Source: Ehrlichia muris AS145 | Lineage (GTDB): Bacteria > Pseudomonadota > Alphaproteobacteria > Rickettsiales > Anaplasmataceae | Assembly (NCBI RefSeq): GCF_000508225.1 | Contig: NC_023063.1 | Span: 806,001-870,000 of the forward strand | Length of the DNA stretch: 64,000 bases | Reading direction: 5' to 3' | Shown: positions 20,095-30,300 of the stretch, piece after piece | Layout of the letters: every line of letters starts with the position of its first letter | How positions within the stretch are numbered: position 1 is the first letter of the stretch | The notes under the pieces: generated by a model | Told to the model about the DNA's origin: nothing | Databases searched by the model: none | What the model saw: only the letters and a program-made list of their open reading frames with translations | Translations under genes and position numbers: made by a program

Positions 20095-21597
20095 TTAATG
20101 AGCTTCATAGTATTTTAATATTAACCTATTTAGTAATCTTATACCAAACCCAGTTGCACCTTTAGGACATATTTCATTACCCTCATTGTCCCATGCCATA
20201 CCTGCAATATCTAGATGCGCCCAAGGAGTGTTATTTACAAATCTTTGTAGAAACTGCGCAGCAGTAATACTATCTGCACCATATCCTTTTGTTGAAATAT
20301 TTTGCATATCAGCAACTGAAGAATCTATAAGTTTATCATATGCATCATCCAAAGGTAATCTCCATAATTTCTCACCAGATTCATTACCAGCAACAATTAA
20401 TTGGTTTGCAATAGCATCATCATTTGAAAAAACCCCACCATATTGGTTATTCCCTAACGCTACAACTACTGCACCAGTCAAAGTTGCTAAATCTATCATT
20501 AATTTTGGGGTAAACATTTTTTGAGTATACCATAAAGCATCAGCTAAAACTAATCTACCTTCTGCATCAGTATTTAACACCTCGATAGTCTGTCCAGACA
20601 TTGAAGTTACAATATCACTTGGCCTCTGTGCATTGCCTCCTATAGCATTTTCAACTAATCCTACTACCCCTATAGCATTAACCTTTGCCTTTCTTGCTGC
20701 AAGAGTGCGCATAATACCTACAACAGAAGCAGAACCAGCCATATCATACTTCATATCCCACATACCTTTAGAAGGCTTTAAAGATATCCCACCAGTATCA
20801 AAAGTCACTCCTTTTCCAACAAATGCTATAGGACTGTCTGTTTCTTTACCTCCATTCCATCTCATCACTACAAGTCTAGACTTCTTAGCACTACCTTGAC
20901 CGACACCTAGAAGTGCCATCATCTGATTTGATTTCATGTAATCTTCATCAAATATTTCAACTTTAATATCTACTTTACTCAACTCTTCATATATCATCTG
21001 AGCATAAATTTCTGGATAAAGAACATTAGGAGGCTCTGATACAAAAGAACGAGCTAAAAACACTGATTCACCTTCAGCTTTTAAAATATCAAACAAAGAG
21101 GCTGTTTTTTGAGAATTACTCTTTGAAAAGAATTCTAACTTACGCACATAAGTTGCATGATCATCTTTTTTTTGCACAAAATATTTATCAAATTTAAAAC
21201 TACGTAAAAATGCTCCATAAGCAATATTAGCTATAATATCACTATCATTACTGTTGATAATTGAAGCTTCTGATATTTTCATTTTATTAAGTTCAGAATA
21301 TATGATACCACCAATTTTTAAAGATTTGGTTTCATCAAACTCTTCAGCTTTACCTAACCCTACTACTATTACTATAGGACACTCTTTACCTAATCCAACA
21401 ATCGGCAATATTTCTGCAAATTTACCATTAAAAGATTTATAACCTTCTACCACTTTCATGATTTCTTCACTATGATCAGCTAAAGCATTGTAGTCTTCTA
21501 AGTGATTACTACCTTCAAAAATACCTACGACTATTGCTGTTGTTTTTAAGAATAAAGATACTCCTGGCATCAAACTTGAAAATGAGATATCTATCAT
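20095..21597 (-). CDS. pepA: Leucyl (cytosol) aminopeptidase, M17 family
   Basis: This 500-aa protein is a two-metal exopeptidase that removes N-terminal residues from peptides. The C-terminal catalytic domain has GKGVTFDTGGISLKPSKGM (metal-binding Lys and Asp), MKYDMAGSASV and the M17 signature NTDAEGRLVLADAL (about 341-354). The N-terminal macro-like domain is more diverged, as is usual. Length matches the family. In an amino-acid-dependent intracellular bacterium it probably recycles host-derived or endogenous peptides. Confidence 0.97.
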   Translation of the reverse strand: MIDISFSSLMPGVSLFLKTTAIVVGIFEGSNHLEDYNALADHSEEIMKVVEGYKSFNGKFAEILPIVGLGKECPIVIVVGLGKAEEFDETKSLKIGGIIYSELNKMKISEASIINSNDSDIIANIAYGAFLRSFKFDKYFVQKKDDHATYVRKLEFFSKSNSQKTASLFDILKAEGESVFLARSFVSEPPNVLYPEIYAQMIYEELSKVDIKVEIFDEDYMKSNQMMALLGVGQGSAKKSRLVVMRWNGGKETDSPIAFVGKGVTFDTGGISLKPSKGMWDMKYDMAGSASVVGIMRTLAARKAKVNAIGVVGLVENAIGGNAQRPSDIVTSMSGQTIEVLNTDAEGRLVLADALWYTQKMFTPKLMIDLATLTGAVVVALGNNQYGGVFSNDDAIANQLIVAGNESGEKLWRLPLDDAYDKLIDSSVADMQNISTKGYGADSITAAQFLQRFVNNTPWAHLDIAGMAWDNEGNEICPKGATGFGIRLLNRLILKYYEAH

Positions 21598-21966
21598 ATG
21601 ACTATCCTAAATTGGCATTTATCAATATATGCCTCACTCTAACTCTTTTCACAAATTTTTCAAGTAAAATCTTAACATGATACTAATATAATAATTAATT
21701 GGTTAATTTTTATAGACCTACATTATATCTTATAGGTACAGCATAACTTCTATTTATAAAAAAGCATTATTTCCATATGAGATATGAAACATCATGATAA
21801 ATAATCACATAAAAGTTTTTTAACAATTACAATAATTAGCATTTATAATATTGCTGCAACAAGAAATTATTAGGATAACATGATAGTTGTAAAGTAAACT
21901 TAACTTAAATCATGATCAAATATTAATCTTGTTTATGACTAAAAGTATTTAAATTATGGTAATAAG
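21598..21966. other. Divergent intergenic region, nothing specific
   Basis: This 369-bp region lies between pepA (minus) and the dioxygenase-like gene (plus). It must hold promoters for both, but no clear consensus pair or operator was picked out. Confidence 0.55.
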
Positions 21967-22641
21967 ATGAACTATTTCGCAAAATTATTATTATGTTTAT
22001 CCACAAGTATAATATGTACACATAGTGCAATGGCAACTGATCCAACACTTATTCAATGTCAAAAAACTCCTGAAGTCTATGACCTCAGCAATAAACCAAG
22101 TAAATTTTCACTATCAAATAATTTACGACGTAAGATGAGTAGTCCATTATCAGCCGATGGAGAATTGATATATATTGTTGGCAAAATCACTGACACAAAT
22201 TGCATACCTATAGCAAATGTTAATGTATTTATCTGGCACACTAATGCACACGGAATATATCAAGACAGCCAAGATTATGATCACAGATCAGAGCTTATTC
22301 CAGAAAAGTTAGATATGTATGATTACCAATTTATCGGATCAGGAAAATCAGTAACTGATAACTTAGGAAACTACAATTTTATAACCATTATCCCAGGTAC
22401 CAATAACGAAAATAAAGTTCCTCGTGTACACTTCATGTTGCAGAAGTCAGAATCTCCTGATTTTAATACAACAATGTTTTTTCCAGAATATGATAATTCA
22501 GTAGATAACCAATTTAAAAATATAGATCCTAGCTTACAAGATTTATTAGTAGGACGGTATACTAAAAATACACTCGGAATAAAAACTTACTACTTTAATC
22601 TTACAATTGAGGATAAAAATCTATACAAGTCTTATAAATAA
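21967..22641 (+). CDS. Secreted intradiol ring-cleavage dioxygenase-like protein, metal site incomplete
   Basis: This 224-aa protein has a signal peptide (about residues 1-23, ending HSAMA). A beta-rich core resembles protocatechuate 3,4-dioxygenase: GKITDTNCIPIANVNVFIWHTNAHGIYQ and TDNLGNYNFITIIPG. In the true enzymes Fe(III) is held by two Tyr and two His. Tyr98 of GIYQ matches the first Tyr, but the Tyr after the PG turn is missing (PGTNN), and the HxH motif reads RVH (Arg153, His155). Two of four ligands are therefore gone. It is probably not a working aromatic dioxygenase; a structural or binding role outside the cytoplasm is more likely. A hairpin follows 30 bp after the stop. Confidence 0.82.
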   Translation: MNYFAKLLLCLSTSIICTHSAMATDPTLIQCQKTPEVYDLSNKPSKFSLSNNLRRKMSSPLSADGELIYIVGKITDTNCIPIANVNVFIWHTNAHGIYQDSQDYDHRSELIPEKLDMYDYQFIGSGKSVTDNLGNYNFITIIPGTNNENKVPRVHFMLQKSESPDFNTTMFFPEYDNSVDNQFKNIDPSLQDLLVGRYTKNTLGIKTYYFNLTIEDKNLYKSYK

Positions 22642-22671
22642 AACACTTTATTACATATCACATACATACCC

Positions 22672-22692
22672 AACACCCCATTCAGGGGTGTT
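22672..22692 (+). terminator. Hairpin terminator after the dioxygenase-like gene
   Basis: A perfect 8-bp stem, AACACCCC (22672-22679) with GGGGTGTT (22685-22692), surrounds the loop ATTCA. It begins 30 bp after the stop codon at 22641. It stands out because the surroundings are almost all AT. There is no long T run after it, so intrinsic termination is likely but not certain. Confidence 0.6.
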
Positions 22693-23051
22693 GCTCGTAT
22701 ATATTAATAGTATTAATATACTACAACAATTCAGATAATACTTCCCAATTTATTACAGTTACAGTCTATAAACTTAACACGCAGTCATAAGAAATACCAG
22801 ACACATTACATTTTTATAAACAGATTAACTTAAGAATTCACTTACTTAATAAATTCTCAACCACTTGCAAAAACAGCAATACTTAACATTATATAAAAAA
22901 CTGTATCCTAGAAATCAATTTCTAAATGCTTATTACTTATATAACTACACACAAGCTAACAACATTTTACAAATTACCTGTTATCTATAAAAAATGAATT
23001 CAATACCACATCAAAAAATAAAAACCCTTATAGCGAACATTTATTCATTAT
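22693..23051. other. Intergenic spacer between convergent genes
   Basis: This AT-rich spacer of about 360 bp follows the hairpin and precedes the 3' end of clpB. No gene, RNA or repeat was recognised. Confidence 0.6.
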
Positions 23052-25625
23052 CTATAGCTTGTTAATAGCTAAATCATCATTTAACAAAACTACTTCAAGT
23101 CTATCTCCTTCATTAATTTGATTCGCAAGAATTAATTTCGCTAAATTATTTTGTACCCTTTGTTGTATTAATCTCTTTAAAGGCCTAGCTCCGTATACAG
23201 GATCATAACCATTATCCATTAACCACAATTTTGCTTCTGAAGACAAACTAATCTTTAACTTCTTTTGATCAATAATTTTTTGCAATAGTGAAAATTGTAT
23301 ATCTATAATCTTCTCTATATGCTCCTTAGCTAATCTATGAAATACAATAATTTCATCTAGTCTATTTAAAAATTCTGGACGAAAATGATGTTGTAGTACA
23401 CTAGTTATAGATTTTTTTACCGATTCCTTATCCACATCCTCTTTATTATTAATTAATATTTCCTGTCCTAAGTTTGATGTTAGAACCAATATTGTATTAC
23501 GAAAATCAACTAACTTTCCATGATTATCGGTTAATCGTCCTTCATCTAACACCTGCAATAAAATATTAAAAATATCCCCATGTGCTTTCTCTATTTCATC
23601 AAAAAGTATTACTTGATAAGGTCTCCTTCTAACAGCCTCAGTTAACATACCTCCTTGATCATATCCTACATACCCTGGAGGAGCACCTATTAACCTGGAT
23701 ACAGCATGTTTTTCCATAAATTCTGACATATCAAATCTTAAAAGGGCAGACCTATCACAAAATAAAAATTCAGCTAATGTCTTAACCAACTCCGTTTTTC
23801 CTACTCCAGTAGGTCCAAGAAACAAAAAAGATCCTAATGGTTTATTAGCATCTTGTACTCCTGCACGTGATCTTCTAACAGCATCACTTACTGCTTTAAT
23901 AGCACTTTCCTGCCCAATAACCGTTTTCCCTATTTCTTCTTCCATACGCAGTAATTTTTCCTTCTCATTACTCATCATGTTTTCAATAGGAATGCCTGTC
24001 CATCGCGATACAATACTTGCTATATCACTTTCAGTAACTTCTCTCTTTAACATGTTACTACTAGGCTTTTCACATTTTGCTAGTTCTTTTTCAAGTTCCG
24101 GAATAATTCCATACATTAATTCACCAGCTCTATCTAAATTACCAAACCTCTGAGCTTTTTCTAAATCATTTCTCGCGTTATCTAATTTTTCTGCACATTC
24201 TTGCATCTTAGATATTTTTACTTTTTCGGCTTGCCACTTACTATTTAACTCTGTCGCTTGAATACTTAATTTATCTAATTCTTTATTCAATTGCACTAAG
24301 CGCTGTTTTGAAGATTCAGTATTTTCCTTCTCTAAAACTCCAGCCTCAATTTTCAACTGAATAATTTTTCTATCTAATTCATCAATTATTTCAGGTTTAC
24401 TATCAATTTCTATTCTTACACGACTCGCTGCTTCATCAATCAAATCTATAGCCTTATCTGGCAAGAATCTATCTGTAATATAACGATTTGACAAAGTTGA
24501 GGCTGCAATAATTGCACTATCCATAATTCTAATACCGTGATGTACCTCATATTTTTCTTTTAGCCCACGTAAAATAGATATAGTGTCATTAACAGTAGAC
24601 TCAGAAACAAATACAGGCTGAAACCTTCTAGCCAATGCTGCATCTTTTTCTATATGCTGCCTATATTCATCTAATGTCGTTGCTCCTATACAATGTATTT
24701 CACCTCTTGCTAAAGCTGGTTTTAACAGATTTGATGCATCCATTGCTCCATCTGTAGCACCCGCCCCAACTAATGTGTGCAATTCATCAATAAACAATAT
24801 AATAGTACCATTAGATGCTATTATTTCATTAATTACAGATTTTAACCTCTCCTCAAATTCCCCTCTATACTTAGTACCAGCAACAAGCATTCCAAGATCT
24901 AACGCCATTATTTTTGTATGTCTTAGACCAACAGGAACATCACCTACCACAACACGCTGTGCTAAACCCTCAATAATTGCTGTCTTACCAACCCCAGGTT
25001 CTCCAATTAACACAGGATTATTCTTTGTTCTGCGTGATAAAACTTGCATTGTACGTCTAATTTCTTCATCTCTTCCAATCACTGGATCAAGTTTTCCAGC
25101 CATAGCAGATTCAGTAATATCTTTAGCATATTTTTTTAGAGCATTGAACTTCTGTTCAGAATTAACAGTATCAGCTTTGGATCCATTACGCATATTAGAT
25201 ATGAGTGATTCTAATTTAACAGGCGTCACTCCATGTGCAAGTAGTATTTTGCAAACATTAGTATCTTTGACTATCGCAAGAGCTTGTAATAATCTCTCAA
25301 CAGTTACATAAGTATCCTGATTCCTTTTTGCAAGACTAACAGCTTCCTCTAAAACTTGAGCCATTTCTTTTGATAAATGTATATGACCACTGCCACTCCC
25401 ACTTATAACAGGTAATTTACTTAGAGAGAGTTTTACATCATTATATATTTTATCAATATCACACTCACATGAAGTTAACAATAACTCAACAAGCTCATCT
25501 TTATCATCTAACATTACTTTCAGTAAATGCTCTGGCAATAAAGACTGATGCCCTGACGCAATTGCTGCAGTTTGTGCTTGCATTATTAAATTCTTCGATA
25601 TATCAGTAAATTTATTGAGATCCAT
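23052..25625 (-). CDS. clpB: ATP-dependent disaggregase ClpB
   Basis: This 857-aa Hsp100 chaperone extracts and refolds aggregated proteins with the DnaK system. The layout is complete: a double Clp-N domain, first AAA+ module with GEPGVGKTA (about 206), a coiled-coil middle domain (about 400-530, rich in Glu/Lys/Leu) and a second AAA+ module with GPTGVGKTEL (about 604), FDEIEKAH and the GYDPVYGARPLKRLIQ C-terminal element. No ClpP-binding loop is expected in ClpB. An AGG lies just upstream of the ATG at 25625. It is transcribed away from the short-chain dehydrogenase gene. Confidence 0.98.
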   Translation of the reverse strand: MDLNKFTDISKNLIMQAQTAAIASGHQSLLPEHLLKVMLDDKDELVELLLTSCECDIDKIYNDVKLSLSKLPVISGSGSGHIHLSKEMAQVLEEAVSLAKRNQDTYVTVERLLQALAIVKDTNVCKILLAHGVTPVKLESLISNMRNGSKADTVNSEQKFNALKKYAKDITESAMAGKLDPVIGRDEEIRRTMQVLSRRTKNNPVLIGEPGVGKTAIIEGLAQRVVVGDVPVGLRHTKIMALDLGMLVAGTKYRGEFEERLKSVINEIIASNGTIILFIDELHTLVGAGATDGAMDASNLLKPALARGEIHCIGATTLDEYRQHIEKDAALARRFQPVFVSESTVNDTISILRGLKEKYEVHHGIRIMDSAIIAASTLSNRYITDRFLPDKAIDLIDEAASRVRIEIDSKPEIIDELDRKIIQLKIEAGVLEKENTESSKQRLVQLNKELDKLSIQATELNSKWQAEKVKISKMQECAEKLDNARNDLEKAQRFGNLDRAGELMYGIIPELEKELAKCEKPSSNMLKREVTESDIASIVSRWTGIPIENMMSNEKEKLLRMEEEIGKTVIGQESAIKAVSDAVRRSRAGVQDANKPLGSFLFLGPTGVGKTELVKTLAEFLFCDRSALLRFDMSEFMEKHAVSRLIGAPPGYVGYDQGGMLTEAVRRRPYQVILFDEIEKAHGDIFNILLQVLDEGRLTDNHGKLVDFRNTILVLTSNLGQEILINNKEDVDKESVKKSITSVLQHHFRPEFLNRLDEIIVFHRLAKEHIEKIIDIQFSLLQKIIDQKKLKISLSSEAKLWLMDNGYDPVYGARPLKRLIQQRVQNNLAKLILANQINEGDRLEVVLLNDDLAINKL

Positions 25626-26015
25626 AATTAGCCTGACATAAATTATCTAATCTAACATATAAACATTGTTTACAAAAATTAAAGATATACTTAATTAATT
25701 TTATTTCTAAAAGATATCTTTATTAATAATTATACACTAATACACACAGTATAAACCCCCATTAGTAAACTTATCTTTTTAATGTAAATAATCACTTAAT
25801 GTATAGTTAATAACAACAATGCAGCAAATAATTTTTATATAATTCTTATAACAATATAATTATAAATCATACATACTAACCATAATAAAAAACCAATCAA
25901 ACTTCTTAATGAAGCAGTAACCTGAACACCAGGTGTTTATACTTTCCATTGTTTTACTTGCCAACTCAATTGATACTGCTTATTATCTGAATATCACAAA
26001 ACAATAGGGTACTGT
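25626..26015. other. Divergent intergenic region with a small palindrome
   Basis: This 390-bp region lies between clpB (minus) and the dehydrogenase gene (plus). It contains the perfect 13-bp palindrome AACACCAGGTGTT at 25925-25937, about 80 bp upstream of the plus-strand ATG. No firm promoter call is made. Confidence 0.5.
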
Positions 26016-26744
26016 ATGGAGAAACAATTAGCAGGTAAAGTAGCAATCATTACAGGTGCCTCTGGAAGTGTGGGATCAGCTGTTGCGAAAAGATTTGCTA
26101 AAGAAGGAGCTTGCCTTATTTTAGTAGCTAAAAATATTAACAAACTAAATGCTGTATATGATTCTATAAAAGAGTCAGGAGGTGATGCAATGTTAGCATC
26201 AGTTGACCTACAAGATTGTGATACAATAAAAGATTTTGCAATGTCCATAGACAGCAAGTTTAAAAGCATAGATATATTAATATTAAACGCAGCTGTAGTA
26301 GGAGATCTTAGTCCTACACAAGACTACGAGTATGATACATGGAAAAGGGTAATGGATATAAATTTTATAGCTAATTGGCATTTAATAAAATATTTCGACC
26401 CACTACTAAAACTTTCTCCAGCTGGTAGGGTAATTGCTGTTACTTCTGAAGTTACACAATCACCATCCAGGTATCCATACTGGAGTCCATATGCGTCTAG
26501 TAAATCTGCACTAGAAACAATGCTGAAAATATATGCTACAGAAACAAAGCATAGTAAATTATGTGTCAATATGGTATACCCGCCACTAATGTATAATGAT
26601 ATATATGCTCAAGCCCTACCAATAAAAGAAACTGCACAATTAGCAATCCCAGAAAGTTTTACTGATAAGTTCATAGAATTATCATCTAACCAATGTAATG
26701 TAACAGGACAAATTTATAAACTAGGACCAGAAGATGAGTGCTAG
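26016..26744 (+). CDS. Short-chain dehydrogenase/reductase (SDR)
   Basis: This 242-aa classical SDR has the cofactor loop TGASGSVGSAVA near residues 14-25, LNAAVV (NAG-type motif), a catalytic Ser in VTSEV, and the YASSK pair. The fold is that of FabG-like NAD(P)H-dependent oxidoreductases, but FabG hallmarks are incomplete and the substrate is not evident. The N-terminus MEKQLAGKVAIITG is a normal family start. The nearest upstream gene is the divergent clpB. Confidence 0.88.
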   Translation: MEKQLAGKVAIITGASGSVGSAVAKRFAKEGACLILVAKNINKLNAVYDSIKESGGDAMLASVDLQDCDTIKDFAMSIDSKFKSIDILILNAAVVGDLSPTQDYEYDTWKRVMDINFIANWHLIKYFDPLLKLSPAGRVIAVTSEVTQSPSRYPYWSPYASSKSALETMLKIYATETKHSKLCVNMVYPPLMYNDIYAQALPIKETAQLAIPESFTDKFIELSSNQCNVTGQIYKLGPEDEC

Positions 26745-27230
26745 TATTTTTATCTTCCAAAATTAGTCTCTATGTTATAAATCGAATTTCCAAAATTATA
26801 TACGTAATACACTTCTTGACAATTTTAGGATAAGTATTTACCTCGGTAAACCAAGTTTACAGATACAACATAAAATTAAAAATCTATAATTGCAATCTAC
26901 TTTATAATAATCAAGACATGTCACTACCAAAACCAGTGCCTTTACATACATAGTTACTTTTAGTTACGACAAACATTAGAAAATACACAACTAAAAATTA
27001 TCTTGTTTTTTTAATAATGTTTATTTCCTAGTACATAAATTCATAAAAACAACTACTATTGATTACCTATTCCACAGCAATAAATTAAAATTTATACAAT
27101 ATAAAATAAGGACATGAACACAATTACAAGATAACAAGCTTAATTATTAAGAACATTTTATATAAATCATTACATTTACTACAGCAGCTTTACCATCATA
27201 TAGCTAACATATAAGAAATGCAAAAAGAAT
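26745..27230. other. Intergenic spacer between convergent genes
   Basis: This AT-rich spacer of about 490 bp holds a small hairpin, TTTACC-TC-GGTAAA at 26837-26850, which could act weakly as a terminator for the dehydrogenase gene. No gene or RNA was recognised. Confidence 0.5.
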
Positions 27231-27282
27231 GAGAGAGGAAGGGGTGTTTTTTCCCCCCTCAAAAAACTTTTCCCCCCTCTGG
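27231..27282 (-). terminator. G-rich alternating hairpin downstream of groEL
   Basis: Starting 18 nt after the groEL stop, the minus strand carries two copies of GAGGGGGGAAAA separated by a T run, followed by CACCCCTTCCTCTC. Either G-rich arm can pair with the single CCCC-TT-CCTCT arm (about 9 bp with a 2-nt bulge), so two alternative hairpins are possible. Runs of six G are exceptional in this AT-rich sequence. The most likely role is termination or 3'-end protection of groESL mRNA. Confidence 0.6.
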
Positions 27283-27300
27283 CATATAAGAAAGATTACT

Positions 27301-28953
27301 TTAGAATCCTCCCATACCTCCCATGCCTCCCATTCCTCCAGCACCAGGATTAGTATCATCTTTAGATGGTACATCCACTACAATGGCATTTAGAGTCATA
27401 AATACTGCTGCAAGGGACACAGCAAAATCAAATGCTATACGAACTACCTTAAGTGGATCAATAACCCCAGAAGTAAAAGCATTTGCAAAATTCATTGTAT
27501 CGACATTAAAAATAAGCTGCTTATCATTTTGTTTTAACAAATGAGCAATAACACATGGTGCATTCTCTGATCCAGAGTTTTTAATGATACGTTTAATAGG
27601 AGCCTGTAAAGCACGCTTTACAATATTAATACCTAATTGTTCATCATCGTTTCTACTTTTCAAATTTTCAAGAACTGACAATGTATATAACAACGCAGCA
27701 CCACCTCCTGGCACAACACCTTCTTCAACAGCAGCTCTAGTTGCATGCAAAGCATCTTCAACACGGTCTTTACGTTCTTTAACTTCAACTTCACTAGATC
27801 CACCAACCTTTAAGACAGCAACACCACCTGATAGCTTAGCCAAACGTTCTCTTAACTTTTCTTTATCATAGTCTGAAGTAGAAGCTTCAATTTGCATTTT
27901 AATTTGATTAATTCTACTTTGTACATTAGTAGAACTATTATCTACACTGCCAATAATAGTAGTAGTATCTTTTGTAATACGTATATTTTTAGCAGTACCT
28001 AATTCAGCTAAAGTTAAATCTTCCATCTTTATTGCAAGATCATCACTTATTACATGCTTAGCTCCAGTTAAAATAGCAATATCACCCAACATATCTTTTC
28101 TTCTATCCCCAAATCCTGGTGCTTTAACTGCTGCTACATGTAACCCACCACGTAATTTATTCAAAACAAGAGTACTAAGCGCTTCTCCTTCTACATCCTC
28201 TGCAATAATTAAAAGAGGTCTTCCTGATCTAGCCACATTTTCTAAAATTGGTAATATAGGCTGTATTATATTAAGTTTTTTCTCTGTTAGTAAGATATAA
28301 GGATTTTCAAATTCCACCAACATCTTCTCTGAGTTGGTTACAAAATAAGGAGAAAGGTACCCACGATCAAACTGCATACCATCAGTTTTTTCAACATCCA
28401 ATTCTTTGAATCCCTTACTTTCTTCAACTGTAATAACTCCATCTTTACCAACTTCTTGAACACATTGAGCAATTTTACTACCTATGTTCTTATCTCCATT
28501 AGCTGAAATAGTAGCAACTTGAGCAATCTCCTCTTCAGATAATACTTCACGCTTCATAGACATCAATGCTTCTAGTACAGCTTCTTTAGCTTTTAATACA
28601 CCTTCTTTAATACATACAATATCTGCTCCAGCAGCTTTAGCTTTAGATACTTCTTCTATAACCTTTGCAGTTAAAATAGAACATGTAGTTGTTCCATCAC
28701 CAACTTTATCATTACATTGAGAAGCACTCTGAGTAATTATATTAGCAATAGCAAGAGCCAATGGATCCTCTGGCTTTATACTTTTAATAACTTTATATCC
28801 ATCTTTTGTAATCTCTGGAGCCCCATAGGATTTACTAATAGCTACAGTAAGTCCTTTAGGTCCAGCCGTACATCCTACAGCATCTTCTAAAATACGAACA
28901 ACTTCTCTAATCGATTTATCGAGTTGTTCACCAGTCACAACTACATTTGCCAT
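27301..28953 (-). CDS. groEL: 60-kDa chaperonin GroEL
   Basis: This 550-aa subunit of the tetradecameric folding chamber has the standard features: [11 protein letters not shown] near residue 25, the [14 protein letters not shown] site (about 86-96), [17 protein letters not shown] and the flexible C-terminal [12 protein letters not shown] tail. It lies 102 bp downstream of groES, the usual order, and is probably co-transcribed. Chaperonins are abundant antigens in Ehrlichia. A G-rich hairpin follows its stop. Confidence 0.99.
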   Translation of the reverse strand: MANVVVTGEQLDKSIREVVRILEDAVGCTAGPKGLTVAISKSYGAPEITKDGYKVIKSIKPEDPLALAIANIITQSASQCNDKVGDGTTTCSILTAKVIEEVSKAKAAGADIVCIKEGVLKAKEAVLEALMSMKREVLSEEEIAQVATISANGDKNIGSKIAQCVQEVGKDGVITVEESKGFKELDVEKTDGMQFDRGYLSPYFVTNSEKMLVEFENPYILLTEKKLNIIQPILPILENVARSGRPLLIIAEDVEGEALSTLVLNKLRGGLHVAAVKAPGFGDRRKDMLGDIAILTGAKHVISDDLAIKMEDLTLAELGTAKNIRITKDTTTIIGSVDNSSTNVQSRINQIKMQIEASTSDYDKEKLRERLAKLSGGVAVLKVGGSSEVEVKERKDRVEDALHATRAAVEEGVVPGGGAALLYTLSVLENLKSRNDDEQLGINIVKRALQAPIKRIIKNSGSENAPCVIAHLLKQNDKQLIFNVDTMNFANAFTSGVIDPLKVVRIAFDFAVSLAAVFMTLNAIVVDVPSKDDTNPGAGGMGGMGGMGGF

Positions 28954-29055
28954 GTTATTTAATCTCCGTTTAATAAAAAATTAACTAAAACTACTTACAC
29001 TTAGGCTATTACAAAAAAATACATGTATAGCATGATTAAAAAATCGATGTAATAA

Positions 29056-29340
29056 CTATGCTTCCTTTGCAATTATATCGCTTTCTTTCATGACTATATA
29101 TTTTTTATCATAGAATTCAATTTCGTTACCAGCCCACTGACGGTAAAGAACTACATCACCTACTTTAATAGCCATAGGAATAATGTTACCATTATTATTG
29201 TACAGACCTGGGCCAACAGCTACAACTTTCCCTTTAGTAGGTTTTTTCTTTGCTGAATCAGGAAGCTGTATAGGAGAACTACTATTACTATCCTCCAAAG
29301 CCTCAATCAACACATTATCATGTAACATACTTAGATTCAT
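29056..29340 (-). CDS. groES: 10-kDa co-chaperonin GroES
   Basis: This 94-aa lid of the GroEL chamber shows LHDNVLIEALEDSNSS near the N-terminus (mobile-loop side), the GKVVAVGPGLYNNNG roof loop and KVGDVVLYRQWAGNEIEF. It precedes groEL on the same strand. The ATG at 29340 follows an AGAGG ribosome site by 6 nt. A promoter-like pair and a 20-bp palindrome lie in the 90 bp upstream. Confidence 0.98.
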   Translation of the reverse strand: MNLSMLHDNVLIEALEDSNSSSPIQLPDSAKKKPTKGKVVAVGPGLYNNNGNIIPMAIKVGDVVLYRQWAGNEIEFYDKKYIVMKESDIIAKEA

Positions 29341-29368
29341 ACACTACCTCTGTAAAAAATAAATTATC

Positions 29369-29388
29369 AGTAGCATTTAAATACTACT
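29369..29388. promoter_or_regulatory. Near-perfect 20-bp palindrome in the groES leader
   Basis: AGTAGCATTTAAATACTACT reads the same on the other strand except for one C/T pair. It lies 29-48 bp upstream of the groES ATG, between a candidate -10 and the ribosome site, where an operator or a leader hairpin would act. It is not the CIRCE element (TTAGCACTC-N9-GAGTGCTAA) that HrcA uses in other alphaproteobacteria. Confidence 0.45.
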
Positions 29389-29395
29389 AGCTAAG

Positions 29396-29427
29396 ATTAT
29401 ATATAATATCAAGAAATCTAATTTCAA
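29396..29427 (-). promoter_or_regulatory. Candidate groESL promoter
   Basis: On the minus strand TTGAAA (29427-29422; preceded by C, as in heat-shock CTTGAAA) is followed by TATATA after 18 bp or TATAAT after 20 bp. The -10 sits about 60 bp upstream of the groES ATG. The -35 fits both sigma-70 and sigma-32; the AT-rich -10 is more like sigma-70. Confidence 0.4.
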
Positions 29428-29607
29428 GTATCAACCAATAATTTTATAATATATATTACACAAATTTTTACAAGCTTAGAACCTTATACAATCATAGCAA
29501 AATTCATTATATCAATTTTGCAACATTTTGTATAACATATAAAAAATTAATTGACTTGATAGTTAAAACACCATGATATTTAAATAGTTAATTCTTTAAA
29601 CAAGTTC

Positions 29608-30300
29608 ATGAACATTAAGGATGAACGCAAAAAACAACAAGCTGGACATAGAAAAAGATTAAGGCAAAAGTTGCTATCTGGAGGAAAAAAAGGGCTGTTG
29701 GATTACGAAATTCTAGAATTAATATTATGCTCTGCACACCCAAGAAAAGATGTAAAACCTATAGCCAAAAGACTAATTAAACATTTTGGGACTTTCGCAA
29801 AAGTCTTTTTCGCTGACTTTAACCAATTAAAAGAAGTATCTGGTATAGGAGAAGTTTCAGTATCAGCAATTTTTTGTATTAGAGAAGCACTCAATAGAAT
29901 TTTGCGTGAGAATATTGATAATGGGATAATTATAAACCAATGGCAAAAATTGATAGAATATCTTAGAATAAAGATAGGTAATGGCAGTATAGAAAACTTT
30001 CACATATTATATTTAAATACAAAATACAAACTTCTTGCAGATGAAACTCAGGATGTAGGCACCGTCAACCAAACTCCTCTATATATAAGAGAAGTAATAA
30101 AGCAATCTTTATTTCTAGGAGCTACATCTATTGTCATTGCTCACAATCATCCAAGTGGAGATGCTAAGCCTTCTAAAGCAGATATTGAAATTACCAATCA
30201 ACTTGTTAGAGCATGTACTGACGTAGGAATAACACTAATAGACCACATAATCGTTACATCCAACACCCACTACAGCTTTAAAACTCACAATCTACTATAA
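29608..30300 (+). CDS. radC: RadC family JAB-domain protein
   Basis: This 230-aa protein has an N-terminal helix-hairpin-helix region (FNQLKEVSGIGEVSVSAI, about 70-90) and a C-terminal JAB/MPN domain. The metal-binding signature is HNHPSGDAKPSKADIEIT at about residues 178-195. The family was once linked to DNA repair, but its biochemical role remains uncertain. TTGACT at 29551-29556 with a poor -10 (TGATAT, 17 bp on) is a possible promoter. It is divergent from groESL. Confidence 0.93.
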   Translation: MNIKDERKKQQAGHRKRLRQKLLSGGKKGLLDYEILELILCSAHPRKDVKPIAKRLIKHFGTFAKVFFADFNQLKEVSGIGEVSVSAIFCIREALNRILRENIDNGIIINQWQKLIEYLRIKIGNGSIENFHILYLNTKYKLLADETQDVGTVNQTPLYIREVIKQSLFLGATSIVIAHNHPSGDAKPSKADIEITNQLVRACTDVGITLIDHIIVTSNTHYSFKTHNLL

